Assembly: GCA_001302725.1 (NCBI GenBank)
Contig: LIZU01000006.1
Span: forward strand, 1-21,572
Length of the DNA: 21,572 nt
Reading direction: 5' to 3'
Source of the DNA: a candidate division Zixibacteria bacterium DG_27
Lineage (GTDB): Bacteria > Zixibacteria > MSB-5A5 > DG-27
The notes under the pieces were generated by a model that saw nothing but the letters and a program-made list of their open reading frames with translations, was not told the origin of the DNA and did not search any database. Positions 8,240 to 15,293 of the stretch are shown here, one piece after another (position 1 is the first letter of the stretch; every line of letters begins with the position of its first letter). Position numbers and translations under genes: made by a program.

Positions 8240-11034
8240 CAGTAGTTCCAGCCGAAGAAGAACTCGAAGTTCAGCCCGGGAGAGACGGAGCGGAAGTTTG
8301 TGGTCTTAGCGAAATCGAAGCGCAGCACCGTGAAGGCTCCGATGTTTACTCTGGCTCCGAAGCCGAAGGAACCGTAGAGCTGTTCGAAGGTCTCGTCCCA
8401 GGCATTGCCGCAATCGAAAAACAGCGTGCCCCGGATGGCCTGAAAGCCGACGTTGCCGAAAGGGAAACCGATCAGGAGATTGTTGATCAAAGGGTAGCGC
8501 AGCTCGTTGTTGATCAAGACCAGATTCCTCCCGTAGAAGGAGCGCCGTTTGTAACCTCTGAAAGACCAGCTTCCGCCCAGATAGAATCTCTGAGGGTCGA
8601 TGCCTCCGGAGGTGATGTACATCATCCGGTTCGCCAGGCAGCTGTATTTTGACAGACGAAAATACTTCCTGAAGTCCACCAGCAGGAGGCGGTTATAGGG
8701 TCGTCCCTTGCTTAGATCGTACCCGTAGCCGACGGTGAGGTTGAGCCTCATCCCGTCTATGGGCCCGGTCGGGTCCCAGAGGCTGTTATCTTTCACGAAG
8801 GAGAGATAATCGGTGGTTACCATTCCCCCCAGCGTTTCCTCCAGAAAGTAAAACTCCTTCTCCAGGCGCCGCAGGTAGAGACTGTTGTCGAGACGTTCAT
8901 ATCTGGAGAGGGGGAAGGACAGAAGCCCCGCGCCTCCGTATTGGCGGTGGGCATAGGTCCCCTGAATGTCGTTGTAGAACTCGTCGAAGAAATGGTAGGC
9001 TCCCACTCCCCAGTTGAGGCGCCTCCCCTTGTTCAGGTAGGTGACCGCCAGATTGAAACTGGAGAAGAAATTCTTCTTAGTGTCGGCGGTGTTGGACAGG
9101 AGAAAATAGTATTGATGGTCGCCGAGCATATCCGTGAGCGCCACCTGCAACCCCCCGACTGGACCGAAGGCGGCGTCGTAACCGATTATCGACTGTGCCA
9201 GATCCAGAGAGAACCGATTCTCATACTTCACCGTCCCTTTCCGTTTCTCTCCAGACAGAACCGGAGGTTGCCAATCAGCATAAGACTCAACCGGACTGTG
9301 CGGCAACAACTCTAAAGAGTCGAGTTCGATGGCTCTCTTGTATATCTGAAATCTCCCGGCACTGAAGCTGGAAAAGACCACCTGAGACTCCGAGAGGGAG
9401 AAGCAGGGATCGAAGGCCCCGGTGGCCACCGAGGTCAGTTTCATCCCTCGGAGTGCGGCTGGATCTCTGAGGTCTAAGAGGTAGATATCGTTTACCCCCT
9501 GACGATCTGAAGCGTAAACTAGGAATTGCCCTGAGGGGGAAAAACGGGGCGAGGAACACGTCTCCGGTCCGACCACCAAGGGTGAGATCTCTCCGGCCTC
9601 CAAGGAATACGAGAAGAGGTTGGCATGCCCCCTTGCTCCCCAATCGCCGCGGTCGGAGACGAAGACGATCTCCTCTTTGAGGGGGGAGAAGGTGGGATCG
9701 GCATCGAGGTAGAAGTCGTTCGTGAGGCGGGACAGCTCTCCGCTTTTCAGATCATAAATGAAAAGATCCCGCCGGCCTCTTTTGTCGGCGCCGCAAAAAA
9801 CGATCCTGTCTCCCTGTGGCGACCACGAAGGAGAAGAGAGGCTCACCAGGGAGTCGAAGCCGACCTTCTGGACCATCTGATTACGTTTGAGGTCGAAGAA
9901 ATAGAATTTATCCTTCTCCCTTACCTTGGAGGCGAAGACTAAGATGCCCTCGGTGGAGACGTCGATCCCGCTGGAAAGCAGGTGCAAAGATTCAAAGGCT
10001 GCGGAGCTCTCTCCCCTGATCACCATCTCCAGCTTCTGCTTTTCTCCCCCGGCGGGCATAAGATAGATTCCGGAATAACCGAGCTTGTTGGCCTTGAAGA
10101 CTACCCACTCCTTGGAACCGAGGGAGGTGCTCCTCTCGTAGGAGACCGGCTCGACGTTGAAGCCGTCGAAGGTCAACTGGGAGGAGTTCTTGTCCGGCAG
10201 GTCGGTGCCTCCAAGCAGCGGGAAATATCTCTTCTTCTGGGCATACTCCCATTCCTCCAGCAGTTGCTTCAGCGATTTCCCATACGTGATTCCCACGATC
10301 TCCGCGAAGCTGTCTCCCTTCCACCAGTTGTCCAAAAGAAAGGAGATCTTCTCCGGACCGTATCTCTCCGCCAGGAAGATGCAGATGGATTGCCCCACTT
10401 TGTACATCGCGTAGGTGCCACTAATCCGGTGAATGTTGTCGAGATTCACCAGCCTGGCAGTCAGAGCCATGTCCGTCAGAATCATATCTGCCTCCGAATC
10501 CCACTTGCAGGAGTAATACTCCGCCAAGCCCTCCGAGAACCACAAGGGCATCGCCGCGGGACGCAGTTTCCGGTGAGCCTTGGTGACGTAGCTGATCTTA
10601 TCCAGGGTGAAGACGTGCACCAGCTCGTGCCTGATGACGTGGGCAAAATCGTCATAAGAGCCGTTGAAGGGGACAACCACCCTACCTTTGAAGAATTCTG
10701 TAAATCCGGCAACATTCTCCGGGAGGAGATTCGGGATGACGTTGGTCTGCTCGAAATAGCTGGGGGAGCTGTAAATGATTAGAGGAATCTTCTTAGAGAT
10801 GTGGTGGTTGAAGCAGGCCTCCAGTTCATGGAAATCTTCCTCCGCCAGATAGGCGGCAATATCCACGATCTCTTTCTCCTCCGGGTAGAAATAGATCTCA
10901 AAGTGCTCGGTAGTCAGAACCTGCCAGTCGAACCGGGTATACTGAATCTTGTTCTGTCCGAAGTAATACTGCGCAGAAAGTTGAGAGGACAAAACCAGGA
11001 TCAGGGTCAGAAATGTGAGCTTTTGAAATCTCAT
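8239..11034 (-). CDS. Secreted metallopeptidase-like / TolB-type propeller / outer-membrane barrel fusion protein
   Basis: A 931-residue exported protein in three parts. After a signal peptide (about 1-22, ending LSAQ), residues 40-270 form a gluzincin/peptidase MA-like domain: zinc motif HELVH (136-140) and the downstream acidic ligand in WFSEGLAEY (Glu168). Residues about 290-590 contain TolB/PD40-type propeller repeats (FSPSGQFLVYASDRQG, SPSWSPQGDRIVF). Residues about 615-931 form a beta-barrel domain of the Omp85/surface-antigen type, with LTDMLGDHQYYF, a SFRGYKRRSF segment like the family's RGY/F motif, the following NELRYPL, and an aromatic C-terminal strand ending FFFGWNY. The catalytic residues look intact, so an active surface or periplasmic peptidase is possible, though the substrate is unknown. 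The start is the ATG at 11034, which leads directly into the signal peptide; the Shine-Dalgarno is weak. It is the first gene of the leftward block. Confidence 0.88.
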   Translation of the reverse strand: MRFQKLTFLTLILVLSSQLSAQYYFGQNKIQYTRFDWQVLTTEHFEIYFYPEEKEIVDIAAYLAEEDFHELEACFNHHISKKIPLIIYSSPSYFEQTNVIPNLLPENVAGFTEFFKGRVVVPFNGSYDDFAHVIRHELVHVFTLDKISYVTKAHRKLRPAAMPLWFSEGLAEYYSCKWDSEADMILTDMALTARLVNLDNIHRISGTYAMYKVGQSICIFLAERYGPEKISFLLDNWWKGDSFAEIVGITYGKSLKQLLEEWEYAQKKRYFPLLGGTDLPDKNSSQLTFDGFNVEPVSYERSTSLGSKEWVVFKANKLGYSGIYLMPAGGEKQKLEMVIRGESSAAFESLHLLSSGIDVSTEGILVFASKVREKDKFYFFDLKRNQMVQKVGFDSLVSLSSPSWSPQGDRIVFCGADKRGRRDLFIYDLKSGELSRLTNDFYLDADPTFSPLKEEIVFVSDRGDWGARGHANLFSYSLEAGEISPLVVGPETCSSPRFSPSGQFLVYASDRQGVNDIYLLDLRDPAALRGMKLTSVATGAFDPCFSLSESQVVFSSFSAGRFQIYKRAIELDSLELLPHSPVESYADWQPPVLSGEKRKGTVKYENRFSLDLAQSIIGYDAAFGPVGGLQVALTDMLGDHQYYFLLSNTADTKKNFFSSFNLAVTYLNKGRRLNWGVGAYHFFDEFYNDIQGTYAHRQYGGAGLLSFPLSRYERLDNSLYLRRLEKEFYFLEETLGGMVTTDYLSFVKDNSLWDPTGPIDGMRLNLTVGYGYDLSKGRPYNRLLLVDFRKYFRLSKYSCLANRMMYITSGGIDPQRFYLGGSWSFRGYKRRSFYGRNLVLINNELRYPLINNLLIGFPFGNVGFQAIRGTLFFDCGNAWDETFEQLYGSFGFGARVNIGAFTVLRFDFAKTTNFRSVSPGLNFEFFFGWNY

Positions 11035-11734
11035 AACTCAGAGAGATCAAACAGTCATAGTCGGCCGACCTCCAGTATAGTCAACGCCTCAGTTGCGGCC
11101 GAGTTTCCTCCACAACCTAAATATAACGGATTATTATCTATATCGTAATCGGAATTGTGATATTAAGCAAGATGGGGAGGGGTGAGAAATGAATCGCAGA
11201 TTGCGAGCACCTGCTCCCTTTCGCCCAGCCGCGACCTCCGCATATCGGTTGGGTTCTCTCTGTCCCTTTTTTGCTCACAAGTCCACGCTTCTCAATCCAG
11301 GTTTCCCTTGCCGTCGAGGTAGTATCCAAGCCATATGGCATATGCCGGAGGTCTGCGTGAGAGTCACGCCGGTCAAAGGCTCACCCCTGCAGAAGACACC
11401 GGGGAGCATTTCAGGCCCTGGAGGATGGGGTTGAGGCTTTTTGGCTGCCCCATGCGGCTGACCTCTCAGGCGGCGGTTTTGCTTGAGGTCCCGACTGTTC
11501 CGAGGAGCGGCTTATCCTCCTGGGCTTGCATCACAGCGGAAGTCCTTCTCCACACTCAGGGGTTTTCGACCTCTCCGGTTTGTCCCCGGCTTTGCTGAGA
11601 CGGAAAAACCTTTGCAATCTCTAATAAAGAGAGCTGAGAGTGAGCTTTTTTGCTAAAGTTTAAATAAACACTCAGCAAATTCTGCCGATGTTAATAACAA
11701 AAAATTGGCTCTCTTACAAGGACAGGTGAGGACT
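11035..11734. other. 700-bp stretch without a recognisable gene between divergent genes
   Basis: This separates the leftward surface-protein gene from the rightward receiver-Fis gene. Both ends are AT-rich (11110-11165 and 11620-11710), consistent with divergent promoters. The middle (11200-11600) is GC-rich and contains several inverted repeats, including GCGTGA-gag-TCACGC at 11355-11369 and a GACCTC/GAGGTC pair further on. Short open frames exist on the plus strand (11189-11434, 11335-11598), but their translations are rich in Pro, Arg, Ser and Cys and resemble nothing I know. I could not match the sequence to a riboswitch or structured RNA class. Confidence 0.5.
11142..11170 (-). promoter_or_regulatory. 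Possible sigma-70-like promoter for the leftward block
   Basis: On the minus strand a TTGCTT (-35 candidate, 11165-11170) is separated by 17 bases from TACGAT (-10 candidate, 11142-11147) in an AT-rich patch about 110 bases upstream of the surface-protein start. Matches to consensus are partial, so this is a weak call based on position, spacing and composition. Confidence 0.25.
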
Positions 11735-12439
11735 ATGGCACCGCACACAATGTCAACCGCTTTAGGTGTCGGCACCGTATATGTGTTGAGTCGTGACCCC
11801 GAGGTCCAAGGGATCGTCAACAGCAGCCTGGATCTCCTCAAAACTCCGGTGAAGATATTCACCGAGGAGGACGAGATCTTAGAAGCCCTGGACTTGAACA
11901 ATCCCCTTCTGATCGTTCTCGACATCGACGTTCCCGGATTGCGGTGGGAACCCCTGGTGGAGGGCATAAGGTTAGATCATCCCAACGCCTCTTTAGTAAT
12001 AGTCTCGGAGAAATCTCCTCTGTGGGGAATCTCCCGGGTGCTCCAGAAAACCTCCTGTCGTTACCTGAGCAAGCCGATACAGCCAGAGGGAATCGTGCAA
12101 TTGATGGAGGACAGTCTGCTTATGAAGTCTGGCATGGGCCGTCTGCGGAAACCACCCGGCGGCGTGGGAGGTGTGGAGGTGCAGCCGGGCGGCGCTCCCC
12201 TTGCGGTTATAAGTGAGAACCTCTACCAGAGATCCTGTGAGCTCATCAACCCGGTTTTCGACCAGGTGGCCCAGACCTCCTGGGGACAGATTTTCTACGG
12301 TTTGACCTCCGCTTTCGAAAAGGCGTTGGTCGAAGCTGCTCTGAGATACTGCAATTCAAATCAGGTCAAGGCTTCCCAACTGCTGGGAATCTCCCGGAAC
12401 ACCCTCAGAGACCGCATAGAGAAGTTCAAACTCTCCTGA
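11735..12439 (+). CDS. Response regulator: receiver plus Fis-type DNA-binding domain
   Basis: A 234-residue regulator. Residues 13-128 form a CheY-like receiver: phospho-acceptor Asp63 in IVLDIDVPG, the conserved Ser91, and Lys113 in YLSKPIQPE. The usual N-terminal acidic pair is reduced to Arg20-Asp21. A Gly/Pro-rich linker (about 136-156) follows. Residues about 160-234 resemble a whole Fis protein, ending in the Fis helix-turn-helix (AALRYCNSNQVKASQLLGIS, then RNTLRDRIEKF). The AAA+ ATPase domain of NtrC-type regulators is absent, so it would not activate sigma-54; the layout resembles ActR/RegA-type regulators. The frame extends to a TTG at 11705, but the ATG at 11735 follows AGGTGAGG and is chosen. 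A sensor kinase gene starts 244 bp downstream, beyond a terminator, so partnership with it is possible but not shown. Confidence 0.9.
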   Translation: MAPHTMSTALGVGTVYVLSRDPEVQGIVNSSLDLLKTPVKIFTEEDEILEALDLNNPLLIVLDIDVPGLRWEPLVEGIRLDHPNASLVIVSEKSPLWGISRVLQKTSCRYLSKPIQPEGIVQLMEDSLLMKSGMGRLRKPPGGVGGVEVQPGGAPLAVISENLYQRSCELINPVFDQVAQTSWGQIFYGLTSAFEKALVEAALRYCNSNQVKASQLLGISRNTLRDRIEKFKLS

Positions 12440-12461
12440 GCTGGAGGGGAGAACTGAAGAG

Positions 12462-12492
12462 AAAGGCCTCTGCCTGAAAGCAGAGGCCTTTT
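12462..12492 (+). terminator. Intrinsic terminator after the receiver-Fis gene
   Basis: A perfect 12-bp stem (AAAGGCCTCTGC, 12462-12473, with GCAGAGGCCTTT, 12480-12491) closes a 6-base loop, and the 3' arm runs into TTTT. It lies 22 bp after the stop codon of the receiver-Fis gene. The symmetric A and T flanks mean it could also work on the opposite strand. Confidence 0.85.
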
Positions 12493-12585
12493 GATTTCAT
12501 CCCCCTCTCGCCAAGAAGGGAACAGGAGAAAGGAATCAGGGAACGGCTCCTGCGGATTGAGAAAGCACCCTTGGGGCTCACTGCC

Positions 12586-12614
12586 CATCACCAACTACCT
12601 ACCACTCACTAACA
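12586..12614. repeat. Degenerate 7-bp repeat, intergenic
   Basis: Read on the minus strand this stretch contains AGTGAGT, GGTAGGT and AGTTGGT in succession, in phase with heptads. It resembles, in inverted orientation, the heptad patch near 4652. It sits between the terminator and the sensor kinase gene. Confidence 0.4.
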
Positions 12615-12683
12615 AACAGCCGAAACTCCTTGACGGTTGCTGAACCGCGGGCTAAATTCAAGACCTGGTTCGGTTGTGAGGTT

Positions 12684-14720
12684 ATGAATATCTTCCCCGG
12701 TGGCATCAGAGATTTCCCGCGGCTTCTCAAGCTTCGCTTCTTTGTTGCGGTTATTCTGTTGTGGGGAGCACTCCTGATAATCCTCACGATTCTGGGAATC
12801 CGCTACAATCAAGCCACCACCTTAGAGCTTCTAAACGAGGAGGGAAGCACCCTTTTAGGCTCTCTGAGCTCCGCCAGCGAGAAGATCATAGCCTCAAACG
12901 AATATCTGGAATCGCTTCACCGCCAGAGGTTGGAGAATCTCTCCTTTTCCCTTGCGCACATAACCAAGAAAGAGAGACTTGATCGCACCGAGTTAAAGGA
13001 GCTTTTATTGGACCACAACCTCACTGGACTATTGTGGTGCGATCCCGGGGGAAATATTCTTCAATCCGCCACCTGGGGGGAGATTCCTTCTGAGGAGGTG
13101 GCTCAATACGTTTTCCAAGAAATAGAGACTGCCACTGAAAGCCCCCTTTCGGGGCATTTCCCGGGGCACTTTCACGATAGCGACTTCCGCCTGGCCTATC
13201 GCACCGAAAGCTCCGGCAATACCATCATCCTCATGGAGGAGATAAGCGATGAAGAGAAGAGACTGAAGCTGGGCATCGGTTATCTGATCCAGAACTTGAG
13301 CCAACAGTCGGGGCTGGTTTATCTGCTTCTGCAAAACCCGGAGGGGATCGTCTTCGCCTCCCCGAAGATCGAGAAGATGCTCAAGATAGAGAACGATCCG
13401 TTTCTGGCGGAGGCTCTGAGTTCCGCGGAGGCCAGTTCGCGGTTTTACGATTTCGAGGGGGAGGAGGTTTTAGAGGTGGTCAAGCCCTTTTCCTCCGGCG
13501 GGGAGTTTTACGGGCTTTTTCGGGTGGGGCTCTCTCTGGAGGCCTATAAACAGATGGCTCTGGGGTATAAAAGGCAGCTTACGATTCTCGCCATCATACT
13601 CTTTTCGATCGGATTTGTTCTGGTGGCGGCGGTGCTTGTCTATCAGAATTACAGTCTGTTGCGTTCCTCCTACTCCGAGATAAGGAGTCTGACCTCCAAG
13701 ATCCTCGACGGAATGAAGAGCGGCGTGATCGCCCTCGACCGGGAGGGGAGGATAAACACCTTGAACAAAGTCGCGGAGCAACTTTTCTCCCTCGCCTCGG
13801 AGGGGGTCGTCAACAAGCCCTATTCGGAGTATTTCCCCGGGGACGCAATCAAGCTGGGGGAGGTGCTGGAGAGATCCCAGCCGATTTTTGGCAGGGAGAT
13901 CAAGTATCGAACCCCGGGAGGCGACAGCAAGCATCTTCTGGTGGTGGCCTCCCCACTCTTGGGGGAGAAAGGTGAAACTGCGGGAGCGGTGGCGGTGATT
14001 CACGACTTGACCGAGCTCAAGAAGCTGGAGCAGGAGACCCAACGTCTGGACCGACTTCGGGAGATGGGGGATTTGGCGGCGGGGGTGGCCCACGAGATCA
14101 GAAATCCGCTGAACGCCATCTCCATCACCGCCCAGAGATTGAAAAGTGAGTTCAAACCGGATAAGGGTCAAGATGAATATCTGAACTTCACCAGCACCAT
14201 AATCAATGAGGTTCGCAGACTGAATCAGGTGGTGGACAGTTTCTTAAGCCTGGCCCGGGTTCACCGGCTCGATCTTAATCCCGGGGAGCTCTCCACTCTA
14301 GTGGAGGAGGTTGTTGGACTTCTAGAACCGCAAGCCAAGCAGAGGGGAATCGATATATCCTTCGAGAAAACAGAGGTGCCCAAGATCAACCTCGACCCGG
14401 AGGAGCTGAAGAAGGGACTGATTAACATAATCCTGAATTCCATTGAGGCTTTGAGCCGGGGCGGAAACATTCATCTGTCTTTAGCTTTAGAGGGTTTGCC
14501 CTCCGAGGTCACGCTGAGAATCAGGGATGACGGTCCCGGCATCCCGGAGGAGATGCTACCTCACCTGTTCAAGCCTTATTTCACCTCCAAGAAGGAGGGT
14601 TCCGGTTTGGGACTGGCAATCACCTATCGGATCGTCAGAGACCATGGGGGCTTTATCGAAGCCAGCAATAATCCCGACGGCGGAGCGGAATTCGTCCTCC
14701 GTTTCCAACCGGTTGGATGA
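12684..14720 (+). CDS. Membrane-bound PAS-domain sensor histidine kinase (NtrB/ZraS-like)
   Basis: A 678-residue sensor kinase. A transmembrane helix at about 18-39 and a second at about 299-319 bracket a 260-residue extracytoplasmic sensor region. A cytoplasmic PAS domain follows (about 335-440, GVIALDREGRINTLNKVAEQ). The HisKA domain has the phospho-acceptor His470 in AHEIRNPLNAI. The HATPase domain shows the N box (NIILNSIEAL, 581-590), G1 (DDGPGI, 615-620), the F box (FKPYFTSKKEG) and G2 (GSGLGL, 639-644). The E-x-x-N motif after the His is typical of NtrB/ZraS-type kinases that usually pair with NtrC-like or Fis-type regulators, which makes the regulator at 11735 a candidate partner. The frame is open to a TTG at 12630, but the ATG at 12684 gives a normal basic-then-hydrophobic N-terminus; its GAGGT is unusually close. 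The next gene starts 3 bp after the stop. Confidence 0.93.
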   Translation: MNIFPGGIRDFPRLLKLRFFVAVILLWGALLIILTILGIRYNQATTLELLNEEGSTLLGSLSSASEKIIASNEYLESLHRQRLENLSFSLAHITKKERLDRTELKELLLDHNLTGLLWCDPGGNILQSATWGEIPSEEVAQYVFQEIETATESPLSGHFPGHFHDSDFRLAYRTESSGNTIILMEEISDEEKRLKLGIGYLIQNLSQQSGLVYLLLQNPEGIVFASPKIEKMLKIENDPFLAEALSSAEASSRFYDFEGEEVLEVVKPFSSGGEFYGLFRVGLSLEAYKQMALGYKRQLTILAIILFSIGFVLVAAVLVYQNYSLLRSSYSEIRSLTSKILDGMKSGVIALDREGRINTLNKVAEQLFSLASEGVVNKPYSEYFPGDAIKLGEVLERSQPIFGREIKYRTPGGDSKHLLVVASPLLGEKGETAGAVAVIHDLTELKKLEQETQRLDRLREMGDLAAGVAHEIRNPLNAISITAQRLKSEFKPDKGQDEYLNFTSTIINEVRRLNQVVDSFLSLARVHRLDLNPGELSTLVEEVVGLLEPQAKQRGIDISFEKTEVPKINLDPEELKKGLINIILNSIEALSRGGNIHLSLALEGLPSEVTLRIRDDGPGIPEEMLPHLFKPYFTSKKEGSGLGLAITYRIVRDHGGFIEASNNPDGGAEFVLRFQPVG

Positions 14721-14723
14721 GGC

Positions 14724-15293
14724 ATGCCTGACCGCTCCGACAGATTCTTGACCCTCCCGAATCTGCTCAGCCTCTCCCGCATGGCCCTCGTGCCTTACAT
14801 CCTTTATCTTTTCTATCAGAGACGCCCGGAGTGTGATCGTCTGGGTTTCATTCTCGCAATCATTGCGATTCTGACCGACATCTTCGACGGTTATCTGGCC
14901 AGACGCCTGGGGCAGATCAGCAGCTGGGGGAAACTCCTCGACCCGGTCTCCGACAAAGTATGCATTGTGGGAGCGGCCATCGTTGCCGTCGGACTCAAAG
15001 GTTATCCGGTGGGGGCGATGGTTCTCATAATCCTGCGGGATGTTGCCATCCTCTTAGGGGGCCTCTATATTGTCAGGACAAAAGGTCTTGTGATGGTCTC
15101 CGACCTTTGGGGCAAGCTCACGGCCTTGATTTTAGCGGGCTCCATTTTGGTTTACTTGATAAACTTAGAGCTGCTCAAGTCACCTCTCCTCTATTTGGCG
15201 ATGGTGATGATATTCGCCTCCTCCGGCCACTATCTTTTGAGATTCAGAAGAGCTGTCAGTGAGAATCCGAGGGGGCCGCGAGATCCGTCATGA
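14724..15293 (+). CDS. CDP-alcohol phosphatidyltransferase family membrane enzyme
   Basis: A 189-residue integral membrane enzyme of phospholipid synthesis. It should transfer the phosphatidyl group of CDP-diacylglycerol to an alcohol acceptor, with release of CMP. The family signature D-x2-DG-x2-AR-x8-G-x3-D-x3-D is complete (Asp52, Asp55, Gly56, Ala59, Arg60, Gly69, Asp73, Asp77), and about five or six hydrophobic segments are visible. The N-terminal LPNLLSLSRMALVPYILYLF and the length resemble PgsA (glycerol-3-phosphate acceptor), but the acceptor cannot be fixed from sequence alone. The ATG follows GGATGAGG, which overlaps the stop of the sensor kinase gene three bases upstream. The stop overlaps the next start as ATGA, so this gene sits in a translationally coupled trio with two signalling genes, an unusual place for a housekeeping lipid enzyme. 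Confidence 0.9.
   Translation: MPDRSDRFLTLPNLLSLSRMALVPYILYLFYQRRPECDRLGFILAIIAILTDIFDGYLARRLGQISSWGKLLDPVSDKVCIVGAAIVAVGLKGYPVGAMVLIILRDVAILLGGLYIVRTKGLVMVSDLWGKLTALILAGSILVYLINLELLKSPLLYLAMVMIFASSGHYLLRFRRAVSENPRGPRDPS

Noticed and set aside
9982..10782. Long open frame (266 codons) on the plus strand
   Set aside because: It lies entirely antisense to the surface protein gene, whose domains are clear; its translation is low-complexity and resembles no family.
11330..11420. Riboswitch (c-di-GMP, molybdenum cofactor or similar) in the 700-bp gap
   Set aside because: Hairpins are present but I could not match the conserved core of any known class.
11335..11598. 87-codon open frame in the long intergenic gap
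   Set aside because: No ribosome binding site, no recognisable motif, atypical composition; kept only as a comment on the gap.
13470..14171. 233-codon open frame on the minus strand
   Set aside because: Antisense to the PAS sensor kinase, which has all its motifs in the plus frame.
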